DNA of 64,000 bases from Pratylenchus scribneri (taxonomy: Eukaryota > Nematoda > Chromadorea > Rhabditida > Pratylenchidae), in assembly GCA_030063045.1 (NCBI GenBank), contig JAQSEB010000107.1, positions 372,001 to 436,000 of the forward strand. Direction: 5' to 3'. The notes beneath the pieces are model-generated. The model had not been told where the DNA came from. It searched no databases and saw nothing but the letters and a program-made list of their open reading frames with translations. The translations under genes were made by a program, and so were the position numbers. How positions within the stretch are numbered: position 1 is the stretch's first letter; each line of letters starts with the position of its first letter. Shown piece by piece: positions 33,026 to 46,395 of this stretch.

Positions 33026-33309
33026 AGGGTTGCGATCTCGTCTGACCGAAAATGTGGCAAGTCCATAAATGAGGCAAAAAAATATGGCATTTTTAAAAAG
33101 CTTAAAATTCGATAAAATTTTCTGTATACTTTTTTCCACTGTTTTCACTTTTTTGAGCAATCGGGATTATTAAAAATGGACGGTCAGCGAAAAATTTTGG
33201 CCAAAAATTACCTCGAAGAAAGAAAAATTGTCGGAATTTCAAAAATCTCAAAAATTAAAGTCAAAAATATGCTAAAAATGTGGCGAGATGGCCGAAAATC
33301 GTAACCCTG
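33026..33309. mobile_element. Fold-back element with CAGGGTT termini
   Basis: Left end ACAGGGTTGCGATCTCGTC and right end GGCGAGATGGCCGAAAATCG-TAACCCTGG form terminal inverted repeats. The interior contains GTGGCAAGTCC and AATATGCTAAAAATGTGGCG phrases. CAGGG-type ends are common in hAT-like elements, but no clear 8-bp duplication is seen. Confidence 0.6.
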
Positions 33310-34968
33310 GAAAGTCATTATGCCAACTCAAATAGCTTTTTATCTCTACATTAATTATTTACATTTTTTAATTGAATATTTGAAAAGCAAGAAATCTAAA
33401 AAAAATAAAAGGGTGTTGGAAAATATTTTTAATAAAAGGGGAAAAAAACTCAGAGTTGACAGTTGATTGATAGAAAAATATTTTATCCATCCTTATAAAT
33501 ATATTCTAAGAATTTAATAAAAACCTTTTTAGAGAGGACTCTTTGAATTTAAATTTTTCAAAAGATAATTTTTCTTCAAGGATTTTCAAAAATTTTGTCG
33601 AACTAATAAATAAGGGAAAAAATGGAAATATTCAAAAAAAATAGGCAATATGCCAAGAAACTTATAAAGCTATTCTTAAAAAAAATTCTTATTATATTTT
33701 TTAATTTTACTCTATTTGGACAAAAAATGATTATTAGCCCATTAAATTAATGCTGGACGATTTAATTGCACACAGTTTAAAGGGAAAAAAACTGAAGGAG
33801 CAGATGTGCCAATTTGGCTAGACCCAAAAATGATTCATCTTTTCAAAAAAAATAATGTGAGGAAGGCCAATTGGGGGAGGGATTTGACCTCCAAATGGCC
33901 TTTTTCCCTCCCATTCACATCGCCCTTTTTTCGAGATGAGGCCCAAGACCAAGAGGTCAGCGTCCAAATCCAAAGCCAACCTCAGTCATCGCACAAAAAT
34001 CTTGAGAGAATGGGCAATGGCAGAGGTTAATCAAACACTGCTTTTTGTGGGAGAGAAGCCAAGCCTCTTCCGCCATCCAAAAAAGCAGCTGTTTTTTTTC
34101 ATCGAGGGATATGGCCCCCCCAATTGGATGAGGAAAACCACAATTTTTAGTTTGGATTGAATAAAGACAAACAGAAGAAGAGTAAAAATGAAAATTTAAT
34201 TTAATTCGACTCTTCGAAAAGATACTTAAATTAATAAATAAATGAAATTTAATATAAGATTTGGCAATTTTACAATATCCGAATTTTTCGCTGAAAAGTA
34301 ATTGAAAAAAAATGATTTAACAATTTAATGGCCATAGAATTATGGCCATAAAAATCATAGCATTATTGCGGCTAAAATATAAATGAGTAGCTGAGAAACA
34401 TTCGAATTGTTCGGTGTGAAAATGGTTGTATAGAACGCAAATGTAACTCATCCAATTGTTGTTTAAAATTTGTATATTTATAAGTTATCTATGGGCAAAT
34501 TGTTATCCAAAAAAAAATTAAGTTAACCCTTTAAAATGATGAACTCTAATATCGCATAAAATCATGTTTTTTCATCGTTTTACAATTAAATATGAGCCGT
34601 CAGATAACCGATAAATATCAAAATTAGTTTATATTTTAAATTGAAAATTTGAATTAGGTCAAAAATTATTTGATATTTATTCATCCATTTTTTTAGGCTT
34701 CGTGAATTTATTTAAATGATATCGAAGAAGAAAGCGAGAGAAAATTGTCGAAAATTAGAATGAAAGAAATTGGAATTGGAGCAAAATTGTCATTGCCATC
34801 ATCAAAAGAGGTCAAAATACGACACCGTAACATAATCGGCAGTCGGCGCCATCAAATGAAAATGGCCTAGGATGGGGGTTAAAGAAGAGGCGGCACGACA
34901 AAAGACCACAAATACCGAAATGAACAATGATGGTCGGACCATCATCTAATAATTTCCTTTCTTTTCAT

Positions 34969-35193
34969 TCAAGCATTCCCACAAACCCTATAATTGTTTC
35001 CACTTTCCAATTCAATTTCATTTTCTTTGAGCTTCCATTCATCTCCCGGTGAATCAGCATCGGCATCATTAAATGGAAATGGACAAAAATGGGAATAAAG
35101 AAAGAAATCGGCGGGAAAACATTTGGCAAATGGCACAGTGAGGAATATAATTGAAAGTAAAAAGACCCACACCCATCGATGACCTTGCAACAT
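34969..35193 (-). CDS. Small secreted protein (74 aa), repeat copy 1
   Basis: The ORF starts at the internal Met (MLQGHRWVW), followed by a strong signal peptide core (VFLLSIIFLTVPFAKC) and a short acidic mature part with three cysteines (KCFP, HFCPFPF, YRVCGNA). It is open further upstream to 35286, but the signal peptide argues for the start at 35193. No intron is seen. It is not recognised, and could be the first exon of a larger gene or a secreted peptide. Identical in all three repeat copies, so conservation says nothing about selection. Confidence 0.45.
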   Translation of the reverse strand: MLQGHRWVWVFLLSIIFLTVPFAKCFPADFFLYSHFCPFPFNDADADSPGDEWKLKENEIELESGNNYRVCGNA

Positions 35194-36919
35194 CAAAAAA
35201 GTTGCCGCCCCAAATTTTGACCAGCAGTACCCGTATTTCATTGTGCCAATTTTCCCGTTTTTTGTACTTTCGTTATCTGTTTCCAATTAACCATTTTCAT
35301 TCGTTCCTTCCGATTATAGTATGCCCATTTACTGACTGTCTTTTTGTGAATGCCGCCATCGGTGAAATGAAGATTTATATTTTTGTGAGAGAATTACAAA
35401 GCAAAAAAAAAGGAAAAATGATAGCAATGATTTTTTGGTGTGATAATGATACATCAAAAAGTTTGCATTTAGAAAATTACAGGAGAAATAATGGAAAAAC
35501 TATTTCGACTCATCCGACTCAAAATGATATCAAATTGATATTTTATTTTGAACTTTATGGAAAAAGATCTCTCTTCAACATAATTCAATCAATTAATAAA
35601 ATTATTATTGAACGGATTATATTCGTTCTTTAGATAATTTAATTTTCAAAATGATAGAACAATATCAGTATACCGTAAATTCTCTATTAAACAAGCTCTA
35701 ATAATCCCACATCTTTTGGGAAGGTCGAAAAATAAAAAAACCCTGATATTTTAAAAGAGTTGCGGTAAATGTCAAAAAATGCCCAATATTTGTTTATTTT
35801 TATTTACTGCATTTTTGTCATATCTTTTTAGTTTTAAATTAAATATAATTTTATCTTTTTGATTTTATAAATATACTTTTGCATGATTTTTTTGATTCAA
35901 AATATATTTTAAATTCGTTTTAAGATAGTAAATTATCCAAGACAAAAAATTCAGAATTGTTCTTTCATTGGAAATGCATTTATTTTTCTGGCAAAAATGT
36001 AAAATGGGCTTTTGATACGGAGAAAAATGATAAATAGTCTTTTGGCATGGAATGTTGAAAATTGAGGATATAATTTTTAGCCAAATTCCACTTTCCATCT
36101 GTTTTTGCGCGCTCTTTTCCAGCTCAGACCCAAATTGCCTTTTTCACCCCTAAAATTTTTGTGTGTTCCTCTTCTTGAATATGATGGGGGACTAACCCAA
36201 ATTTTGGTTGGGATTTTCTTTCTCTATGCACTTTGCACTCGTTTAGTGACCGATGATCGAGATTGGCCTTGGAGGCTGAACTCCAAGTCTTAGGCCTCAT
36301 CAATCATCTTGAACGATGTGAATTGTAAATGGAGGAAAAAAGGCCATTTAGAGGTCAAATCACAAATCCCACTCCGAAATGTCCACTCCCACCTCTTGGT
36401 CTTGGGTCTATTCTCGAAAAATGGACGATGTGAATTGTGAATATGGAGGAAAAAGGGTCATTTGGAGGTCAAATGTCAAAACTCACCCCAAGTGGCTTCT
36501 ACACATCGGAAATTGAGAAGAAATGTTTTGGGAAATGTTTGGGTTCGGTGTTGGATACGCCCAACATCGCCCATCCTTTACACTATTGTGGAAATGACAT
36601 TAGCACCTTCCCACCTATTTCTTCCCTTGTTTTCAGCCCACCCACAGATTCCCTTTCTTTCAAGCATTCCCAAATCCAATAATTGTTCCAGATTTTTGGC
36701 ATTTTTGCTAAAATTTTCACCAGCGTATTTTCAATGCATTTTATAAATTAAAAATTAAAATTTTTTAGATATTATATTATTATTTATTATTCGATTTTAA
36801 TTATTAACATATGTGATAGAATGTTCAACGAAGAGAACAAAAAATTTTGTTCCTTAATCCTCCGAATTACATTTGAATATTTTTGGGTATGTGATGTGAC
36901 TCTCTCTGGACTGGATTAC

Positions 36920-37106
36920 CTGCAATTATTTTGCCATGGGCCGTACGACGATGATGCAATCTCAAAAACCAAATGCTCTGCGCTTGGATTTTTGCGTTGT
37001 TCTGCTGTGTGGGCCTCTTCTAAATTATTTGTGGATGGGATTGGGATGACCCCTGGGGCTTCGCCAAAAATTGGACGCGCAAAATATTGGAAGTTGTAGC
37101 TGAATG
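36920..37106 (-). other. Possible orphan exon on the minus strand (three copies)
   Basis: On the minus strand, TTTTCTTCAG at 37107 and a donor GTAATCC after 36920 bracket a 187-nt open segment with higher GC and protein-like composition (PIFGEAPGVIPIPSTNN, NPSAEHLVFEIASS). The plus strand is also open here, so strand is uncertain. Identical copies lie at 44936-45122 and 52860-53046. No partner exon was found; it may be a gene fragment carried in the unit. Confidence 0.3.
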
Positions 37107-37309
37107 CTGAAGAAAAATGACATTTTTTGGGGCAAATCCCACCCCCATAAAAGATCAAATTTACTTATATTCCATTTTTGTCTTTAACCAAAGAGACCAG
37201 CAAACCCACACTTGCCCATGGTTGCGGTTTTTGACGAAAGAAAAAATTCTTTTTGCCGACGATCAATTTTTTGACTATAACTTTTTATTGCTTGATCGTT
37301 GATCCTAGA

Positions 37310-38470
37310 TAACCAAACCTTATACTCAAAATTGAATAGAGCTGGTCAAGGACGCATTGAATGGTATATAATTTGTCATGGTTTGGTCAACAATTAAAGG
37401 GTATTAAACGGTTTAAACCAATTTTGGTTTGGTGAACAATTAAAGGGTATTAAACGGTTTAAACCAATTTTGGTTTGGTCAACAATTAAAGGGTATTAAA
37501 CGGTTTAAACCAATTTTGGTTTGGTCAACAATTAAAGGGTATTAAACGGTTTAAACAATTTTGGTTTGGTCAACAATTAAAGGGTATTAAACGGTTTAAA
37601 CCAATTTTGGTTTGGTCAACAATTAAAGCGTATTAAACGGTTTAAACCAATTTTGGTTTGGTCAACAATTAAAGGGTATTAAACGGTTTAAACCAATTTT
37701 GGTTTGGTCAACAATTAAAGGGTATTAAACGGTTTAAACCAATTTTGGTTTGGTCAACAATTAAAGGGTATTAAACGGTTTAAACCAATTTTGGTTTGGT
37801 GAACAATTAAAGGGTATTAAACGGTTTAAACCAATTTTGGTTTGGTCAACAATTAAAGGGTATTAAACGGTTTAAACCAATTTTGGTTTGGTGAACAATT
37901 AAAGGGTATTAAACGGTTTAAACCAATTTTGGTTTGGTCAACAATTAAAGGGTATTAAACGGTTTAAACCAATTTTGGTTTGGTCAACAATTAAAGGTAA
38001 ACGGTTTAAACCAATTTTGGTTTGGTCAACAATTAAAGGGTATTAAACGGTTTAAACCAATTTTGGTTTGGTCAACAATTAAAGGGTATTAAACGGTTTA
38101 AACCAATTTTGGTTTGGTCAACAATTAAAGGGTATTAAACGGTTTAAACCAATTTTGGTTTGGTCAACAATTAAAGGGTATTAAACGGTTTAAACCGATT
38201 TTGGTTTGGTCAACAATTAAAGCGTATTAAACGGTTTAAACCAATTTTGGTTTGGTCAACAATTAAAGGGTATTAAACGGCTTAAACCAATTTTGGTTTG
38301 GTCAACAATTAAAGGGTATTAAACGGTTTAAACCAATTTTGGTTTAATGTTTCAAAACTAAGTTAGAATTTGATTAAACCCAAAGCCAAAAACTTAATCA
38401 AATGATGCTTCTAGATGAAATCTATCAAATGGGTTTAAAGTTTGGAGAGTTCTAGTTTCAAGCACTAAAA
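37310..38470. mobile_element. Fold-back element with expanded 46-bp minisatellite, repeat copy 1
   Basis: The left arm contains ACCAAACCTTATACTC, GACGCATTGAATGGTATATA and ATTTGTCATGGTTT. About 21 units of 46 bp (GGTCAACAATTAAAGGGTAT, GGTTTAAACC) follow, then a partial right arm (ATCAAATGATGCTTCTAGAT, GTTTGGAGAGTTCTAG). The same 46-bp unit occurs three times at 4.25-4.37 kb and six times at 10.04-10.33 kb inside related elements, so the satellite arose by expansion of the element core. Confidence 0.85.
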
Positions 38471-38782
38471 AAATTATCATATTTCGGCAAAGAAACAGAC
38501 ATTTCAGCAAAACCTTATTCTTTCGCAAAAAAAAGCCTTTTCTCCTTGCCAATAATTTTTTCGTTTTTATTAGCCAAAAAATTTATGCATTCCTTCAATC
38601 GCGCAAAGTCTACTCTTCCATTCACATTCTTTTAACGAAGGAAAAATAAACATTTTTGTTTTTTGGCCATATAAGCGCAGAATTTAAATATATCAAACTA
38701 CTTTTTTTAATTTTAAAATATTTTTATACCATTTTTGCTGAAATTGGGGAACTTTCGACTAGATAATTTCATTATATTATAT

Positions 38783-38967
38783 TAGGGTTGGACACTTTCG
38801 GTTTTTAGACGATCTCTGTTTGAAAATCCGGTTTTCTTTTTTAAAAAAAAATGTTGATTTTCGGTTTCGTTTTTCCTATTTTCGGTTATTTTGAGCAAAA
38901 TTTCACAATTTCTGTTTGAAACTTCATCGATTTTCTCAAACCGAAAGTGAATTTGTCCAACCCTAGT
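38783..38967. mobile_element. Fold-back element, AGGGTTGGACA family (three copies)
   Basis: Left end TTAGGGTTGGACACTTTCGG and right end CGAAAGTGAATTTGTCCAACCCTAG (read as two parts, CGAAAGTGAATT and TGTCCAACCCTAG) are inverted repeats. The interior is rich in TTTTCGGTTT. Identical copies lie at about 46707-46891 and 54674-54858. A 77-codon minus-strand ORF across it is an artefact of the repeats. Confidence 0.75.
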
Positions 38968-39266
38968 TTGCTCAGAGTTTTGTATCAAATGCCTATTAAT
39001 TAAAAAGTTTTCCATAATTCCGAGTTTATATTTCTTAATTCGGATTTTAGCTTTTAAAATATTAATTTAAAAAATTTATATTCATTTTTAGGAAAAAAAC
39101 AGCCCTTTAAAATAATAATATTGGCTTCCAAGTTTCATAAAAGCCTTGTCAAAATTTGAGAAAAAAAAACTATTCAAATCTTATATTATCCTGTAAAAAA
39201 TGACTAATAATTATCGAAAAATTTATTAATTTGGCAAAAAATTTTGAGTTTTCTATTTAGATTAAA

Positions 39267-41788
39267 ATGTCAATGCCATTTAAAATTAAATTGAATCATT
39301 TTGGAAAAGTTCGAATTCTGAATTTGTGGGAAAAATCATTTAATGCACTGATTTCGGCTGTGAAGTCCACAAAAGTGGGCGAATTTTACCAAGAACTTTA
39401 TTACATTGGTCAGTTACATTTTTGTATTTATGATTATAAGAAAACAATAAATAGGAAATAATAGTGATTTTGCATATAAATTTATAATTTAGATGACGAT
39501 AATGACAAAGTAATTCTGGAATGCGATTCATCATTTGAAGAATTCGTGAAATTTTTTAAAATAAAACAAACACAACCTTTGATTTACACAACAAAGGATG
39601 AGGAGACAATGAAAAAGGGTAATTTAAAGCGTAAAATTTAACACAAAAATGTAATGCAATTTATGATATTAGTTAGAGGGAATATGGTAGAAGGATAACT
39701 TTTCAGCAAATTTTAATAATTCCATGTGACATTTAGAAAAATTAAGGCCACAATGCTCCATATAATAATATAAATAGTATAATTTAGACAAAATAAAATA
39801 ATATAAATGAAGGTGTCAACATCATCTTTGATAATGATGAAGCTTTCGGTAAACATGCCATATAATTACATTCTTTTAAAATCCGGAAATGCCAAATACC
39901 AATTTCAAAGAACATAAAAATGATGAACATTTTCCACCCCATCTTAAATTAAATTATACTAGCTCAGAAGAACGCCCTATCGGGCGTTCTTCTGAGCTAG
40001 TCAAAATCTTTTTCTCTATCTTACTCATCTTATCTCTCCCCCGAACTGGTGATGTATGCCCGTATCATCTTCGCCCCTTCGGGGCTCAGACGGTTGATAA
40101 GGGTTTATGGATATATTTCCGTATATTTTTCGCCCCTTCGGGTCTCAGTTCCAGCATTATCAAACTTGGCCGTAGCTTATGTCCTAGCTGCGCGAGACTT
40201 GAACCAAATGCAAAACCAATGTCACCATCTTTTTCAGCAGCACCCTCATTTACCTTATATTTGACATTTCTTTCATCAAAAAATAAAATCTTCAAACTGG
40301 CCATAATTTATGGCCTAGCTGCGCGAGACTTAAACTAATGCAAAAACCAATGTCACCATCGATTTAAGCACCCTCGATTACCCAAACTTTTCATTTTACT
40401 AAGTACTTGCCATGAATCATACATGATTTCTCTGCTTACCAAAATTCCCTTCTCAAAACTACGGTACTTGACATACCGTATACCAAAATCACGTAAAATC
40501 ACATGAATCAAAAAACCAACTATCTGATCATGATCAGCACCAACGAAAACCCATATAGCCAAAAATTCAGCTCAATCCATCCACAACAACACACCGAGAA
40601 AATCGAGTAACAGACAAACAGACGCGTCTAAAATTATATATAGGATTTTTATTACCTTTATATTTTTCCTCTTTCACAGAAATTCCAAAATGCGAGTTCT
40701 TATCACTTACAGAAACGAATTCATCCTCCAGCATTACTGAATATGTCCAACGGCAAGAAGACCATTCTTTTGCATTTCAATCACCCACATCAATCATCGC
40801 TTCGCAAACTGCTTCAGATTCGTCGCAAATTCAAAAGCAATTTAATCAATTGGAATTGGAGCCAATTAAGGAAAAAATGTAATGTTAATATTCAATAGAG
40901 AATTAATGCTTATTTTTGATTTCCAAAATTTCATGAATTTTAATTATAAAATTTAGACTAAACTTATTCAATTAGAGAATTGTAAGGCTAAAATAAATAC
41001 ATTAATTTTTCAGATATCGGCTCGCTTTGCATCCGTCTTTTGGATTTGTTGGGAATTATTACAATGCAAAAATGGATCAATTTATCAAGGAAGTCCAGGA
41101 AGAAAAGTTCAAAGAGTTGGAAACAATGGAAAGTCAGAATAAAGAATGCCTTTATGTAATTGGAATGTTGAATGAATTCAATGATCGTTTCGATCGATTA
41201 CAAGTGGATGTGGATCAAAAAGTAAATTATCCCTTAAGCTTATTAAATTTATATATGATAAATTTGGTAAATTTTTACCCCTTCATTTCAGTTGAGCATT
41301 TTAAGCAATTTGACGGAAACTCAATCAAATGGATTTGGGAAATTTTTTACAACAATATTTATGGGGGATATCTTGGAAGAATGCAGGGAAAAGCCATTTG
41401 GAATGGTTCGAATTTGGCATAAAAAGGTGAATTTTCAAAAATAAATTTTATTTTATATTTTATTGAAATAAAGTTGTGCAAATTGAATTTGACGGATCCA
41501 ACAATTCGAACGCAAGTTATTAGCCAACAACCAAATCAAAATGCAACCCATGTTGTAAAAACGATCATTTATGGATTTGCAGTTGCGGCCGTTTTCTTTG
41601 CATTAAATAATGATGTCAAAATGGAGGAACTCAAAAAGGTAAAATTTGCAATTTTTCATAGTATATTCTTCATTTTTAGACAATACATTCAATTTTACGG
41701 AGCCCTGATTCGGCAGCAAATTTGCAAATTCGACATAAAATTATTCTAAAAAATGCTAGCAATTCAGTGAAAGTTCAAATTTTTGCAG
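39267..41788 (+). pseudogene. Truncated 5' half of the PB1-GTPase gene, repeat copy 1
   Basis: Exons 1-7 only: 39267-39408, 39493-39618, 40680-40878, 41014-41221, 41292-41426, 41474-41638, 41680-41788. All are intact and in phase (about 361 codons), but the GTPase exons do not follow; the next DNA is repeat copy 2. It encodes the PB1 domain and the SNTX-like N-terminal region. It could make a truncated protein by intron retention, splice to later exons, or be silent. Exon 7 ends in phase 1 and exon 2 starts in phase 1, so splicing into the next copy would keep the frame. Confidence 0.8.
39958..40001. repeat. Perfect 20-bp palindrome, TATC loop (three copies)
   Basis: Arm ACTAGCTCAGAAGAACGCCC, loop TATC, exact complement. 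It lies in intron 2 of the PB1-GTPase gene; the other copies are at 47882-47925 and 55849-55892. Just downstream are two short CCCCTTCGGGG-type hairpins with the C(TTCG)G tetraloop sequence, followed by a diverged tandem repeat of about 135 bp (TAGCTGCGCGAGACTT...CAATGTCACCATC, at about 40165 and 40301). The block is GC-richer than the intron around it and looks like an inserted element. Confidence 0.9.
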
Positions 41789-42984
41789 GTGTGTTTTTAT
41801 TTTCTCTTTATTATTCTTCAAAATTAATAAAAAAAAAATTGAAAGAGAAATACTGTTTTCAAAAAAAATAATGTGAGGAAGGCCAATTGGGGGAGGGATT
41901 TGACCTCCAAATGGCCTTTTTCCCTCCCATTCACATCGCCCTTTTTTCGAGATGAGGCCCAAGACCAAGAGGTCAGCGTCCAAATCCAAAGCCAACCTCA
42001 GTCATCGCACAAAAATCTTGAGAGAATGGGCAATGGCAGAGGTTAATCAAACACTGCTTTTTGTGGGAGAGAAGCCAAGCCTCTTCCGCCATCCAAAAAA
42101 GCAGCTGTTTTTTTTCATCGAGGGATATGGCCCCCCCAATTGGATGAGGAAAACCACAATTTTTAGTTTGGATTGAATAAAGACAAACAGAAGAAGAGTA
42201 AAAATGAAAATTTAATTTAATTCGACTCTTCGAAAAGATACTTAAATTAATAAATAAATGAAATTTAATATAAGATTTGGCAATTTTACAATATCCGAAT
42301 TTTTCGCTGAAAAGTAATTGAAAAAAAATGATTTAACAATTTAATGGCCATAGAATTATGGCCATAAAAATCATAGCATTATTGCGGCTAAAATATAAAT
42401 GAGTAGCTGAGAAACATTCGAATTGTTCGGTGTGAAAATGGTTGTATAGAACGCAAATGTAACTCATCCAATTGTTGTTTAAAATTTGTATATTTATAAG
42501 TTATCTATGGGCAAATTGTTATCCAAAAAAAAATTAAGTTAACCCTTTAAAATGATGAGCTCTAATATCGCATAAAATCATGTTTTTTCATCGTTTTACA
42601 ATTAAATATGAGCCGTCAGATAACCGATAAATATCAAAATTAGTTTATATTTTAAATTGAAAATTTGAATTAGGTCAAAAATTATTTGATATTTATTCAT
42701 CCATTTTTTTAGGCTTCGTGAATTTATTTAAATGATATCGAAGAAGAAAGCGAGAGAAAATTGTCGAAAATTAGAATGAAAGAAATTGGAATTGGAGCAA
42801 AATTGTCATTGCCATCATCAAAAGAGGTCAAAATACGACACCGTAACATAATCGGCAGTCGGCGCCATCAAATGAAAATGGCCTAGGATGGGGGTTAAAG
42901 AAGAGGCGGCACGACAAAAGACCACAAATACCGAAATGAACAATGATGGTCGGACCATCATCTAATAATTTCCTTTCTTTTCAT

Positions 42985-43209
42985 TCAAGCATTCCCACAA
43001 ACCCTATAATTGTTTCCACTTTCCAATTCAATTTCATTTTCTTTGAGCTTCCATTCATCTCCCGGTGAATCAGCATCGGCATCATTAAATGGAAATGGAC
43101 AAAAATGGGAATAAAGAAAGAAATCGGCGGGAAAACATTTGGCAAATGGCACAGTGAGGAATATAATTGAAAGTAAAAAGACCCACACCCATCGATGACC
43201 TTGCAACAT
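42985..43209 (-). CDS. Small secreted protein (74 aa), repeat copy 2
   Basis: Identical to the ORF at 34969-35193: signal peptide followed by a short three-cysteine mature region. Unrecognised. Confidence 0.45.
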   Translation of the reverse strand: MLQGHRWVWVFLLSIIFLTVPFAKCFPADFFLYSHFCPFPFNDADADSPGDEWKLKENEIELESGNNYRVCGNA

Positions 43210-45340
43210 CAAAAAAGTTGCCGCCCCAAATTTTGACCAGCAGTACCCGTATTTCATTGTGCCAATTTTCCCGTTTTTTGTACTTTCGTTATCTGTTTCC
43301 AATTAACCATTTTCATTCGTTCCTTCCGATTATAGTATGCCCATTTACTGACTGTCTTTTTGTGAATGCCGCCATCGGTGAAATGAAGATTTATATTTTT
43401 GTGAGAGAATTACAAAGCAAAAAAAAAGGAAAAATGATAGCAATGATTTTTTGGTGTGATAATGATACATCAAAAAGTTTGCATTTAGAAAATTACAGGA
43501 GAAATAATGGAAAAACTATTTCGACTCATCCGACTCAAAATGATATCAAATTGATATTTTATTTTGAACTTTATGGAAAAAGATCTCTCTTCAACATAAT
43601 TCAATCAATTAATAAAATTATTATTGAACGGATTATATTCGTTCTTTAGATAATTTAATTTTCAAAATGATAGAACAATATCAGTATACCGTAAATTCTC
43701 TATTAAACAAGCTCTAATAATCCCACATCTTTTGGGAAGGTCGAAAAATAAAAAAACCCTGATATTTTAAAAGAGTTGCGGTAAATGTCAAAAAATGCCC
43801 AATATTTGTTTATTTTTATTTACTGCATTTTTGTCATATCTTTTTAGTTTTAAATTAAATATAATTTTATCTTTTTGATTTTATAAATATACTTTTGCAT
43901 GATTTTTTTGATTCAAAATATATTTTAAATTCGTTTTAAGATAGTAAATTATCCAAGACAAAAAATTCAGAATTGTTCTTTCATTGGAAATGCATTTATT
44001 TTTCTGGCAAAAATGTAAAATGGGCTTTTGATACGGAGAAAAATGATAAATAGTCTTTTGGCATGGAATGTTGAAAATTGAGGATATAATTTTTAGCCAA
44101 ATTCCACTTTCCATCTGTTTTTGCGCGCTCTTTTCCAGCTCAGACCCAAATTGCCTTTTTCACCCCTAAAATTTTTGTGTGTTCCTCTTCTTGAATATGA
44201 TGGGGGACTAACCCAAATTTTGGTTGGGATTTTCTTTCTCTATGCACTTTGCACTCGTTTAGTGACCGATGATCGAGATTGGCCTTGGAGGCTGAACTCC
44301 AAGTCTTAGGCCTCATCAATCATCTTGAACGATGTGAATTGTAAATGGAGGAAAAAAGGCCATTTAGAGGTCAAATCACAAATCCCACTCCGAAATGTCC
44401 ACTCCCACCTCTTGGTCTTGGGTCTATTCTCGAAAAATGGACGATGTGAATTGTGAATATGGAGGAAAAAGGGTCATTTGGAGGTCAAATGTCAAAACTC
44501 ACCCCAAGTGGCTTCTACACATCGGAAATTGAGAAGAAATGTTTTGGGAAATGTTTGGGTTCGGTGTTGGATACGCCCAACATCGCCCATCCTTTACACT
44601 ATTGTGGAAATGACATTAGCACCTTCCCACCTATTTCTTCCCTTGTTTTCAGCCCACCCACAGATTCCCTTTCTTTCAAGCATTCCCAAATCCAATAATT
44701 GTTCCAGATTTTTGGCATTTTTGCTAAAATTTTCACCAGCGTATTTTCAATGCATTTTATAAATTAAAAATTAAAATTTTTTAGATATTATATTATTATT
44801 TATTATTCGATTTTAATTATTAACATATGTGATAGAATGTTCAACGAAGAGAACAAAAAATTTTGTTCCTTAATCCTCCGAATTACATTTGAATATTTTT
44901 GGGTATGTGATGTGACTCTCTCTGGACTGGATTACCTGCAATTATTTTGCCATGGGCCGTACGACGATGATGCAATCTCAAAAACCAAATGCTCTGCGCT
45001 TGGATTTTTGCGTTGTTCTGCTGTGTGGGCCTCTTCTAAATTATTTGTGGATGGGATTGGGATGACCCCTGGGGCTTCGCCAAAAATTGGACGCGCAAAA
45101 TATTGGAAGTTGTAGCTGAATGCTGAAGAAAAATGACATTTTTTGGGGCAAATCCCACCCCCATAAAAGATCAAATTTACTTATATTCCATTTTTGTCTT
45201 TAACCAAAGAGACCAGCAAACCCACACTTGCCCATGGTTGCGGTTTTTGACGAAAGAAAAAATTCTTTTTGCCGACGATCAATTTTTTGACTATAACTTT
45301 TTATTGCTTGATCGTTGATCCTAGATAACCAAACCTTATA

Positions 45341-46395
45341 CTCAAAATTGAATAGAGCTGGTCAAGGACGCATTGAATGGTATATAATTTGTCATGGTTT
45401 GGTCAACAATTAAAGGGTATTAAACGGTTTAAACCAATTTTGGTTTGGTGAACAATTAAAGGGTATTAAACGGTTTAAACCAATTTTGGTTTGGTCAACA
45501 ATTAAAGGGTATTAAACGGTTTAAACCAATTTTGGTTTGGTCAACAATTAAAGGGTATTAAACGGTTTAAACAATTTTGGTTTGGTCAACAATTAAAGGG
45601 TATTAAACGGTTTAAACCAATTTTGGTTTGGTCAACAATTAAAGGGTATTAAACGGTTTAAACCAATTTTGGTTTGGTCAACAATTAAAGCGTATTAAAC
45701 GGTTTAAACCAATTTTGGTTTGGTCAACAATTAAAGGGTATTAAACGGTTTAAACCAATTTTGGTTTGGTCAACAATTAAAGGGTATTAAACGGTTTAAA
45801 CCAATTTTGGTTTGGTGAACAATTAAAGGGTATTAAACGGTTTAAACCAATTTTGGTTTGGTCAACAATTAAAGGGTATTAAACGGTTTAAACCAATTTT
45901 GGTTTGGTCAACAATTAAAGGTAAACGGTTTAAACCAATTTTGGTTTGGTCAACAATTAAAGGGTATTAAACGGTTTAAACCAATTTTGGTTTGGTCAAC
46001 AATTAAAGGGTATTAAACGGTTTAAACCAATTTTGGTTTGGTCAACAATTAAAGGGTATTAAACGGTTTAAACCAATTTTGGTTTGGTCAACAATTAAAG
46101 GGTATTAAACGGTTTAAACCGATTTTGGTTTGGTCAACAATTAAAGCGTATTAAACGGTTTAAACCAATTTTGGTTTGGTCAACAATTAAAGGGTATTAA
46201 ACGGTTTAAACCAATTTTGGTTTGGTCAACAATTAAAGGGTATTAAACGGTTTAAACCAATTTTGGTTTAATGTTTCAAAACTAAGTTAGAATTTGATTA
46301 AACCCAAAGCCAAAAACTTAATCAAATGATGCTTCTAGATGAAATCTATCAAATGGGTTTAAAGTTTGGAGAGTTCTAGTTTCAAGCACTAAAAA
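45341..46395. mobile_element. Fold-back element with expanded 46-bp minisatellite, repeat copy 2
   Basis: Same structure as at 37310-38470, with two fewer 46-bp units. Variant units (GAACAATT, AAAGCGTATT, and one truncated unit with AAAGGTAAACGG) occur in the same order as in the other copies. Confidence 0.85.

Larger units (their letters stand above)
33840..41855 (+). repeat. Tandem 8-kb segmental repeat, copy 1 (8016 bp)
   Basis: Starts at TTTTCAAAAAAAATAATGTG, shared with copies 2 and 3. It contains, left to right: a small secreted ORF (minus), a possible minus-strand exon, a fold-back element with an expanded 46-bp minisatellite, a second fold-back element, and exons 1-7 of the PB1-GTPase gene with a palindrome in intron 2. 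Unique sequence ends at GATTCATC just before the unit. The rest is essentially identical to copies 2 and 3, with rare substitutions (for example GATGAACTC here and in copy 3, GATGAGCTC in copy 2). Confidence 0.97.

Noticed and set aside
35151..35633. 160-codon plus-strand ORF in the 8-kb repeat
   Set aside because: It overlaps the minus-strand secreted ORF, has no recognisable protein character in its second half, and has no splice context.
38782..39015. 77-codon minus-strand ORF
   Set aside because: It lies across the inverted repeats of a fold-back element.
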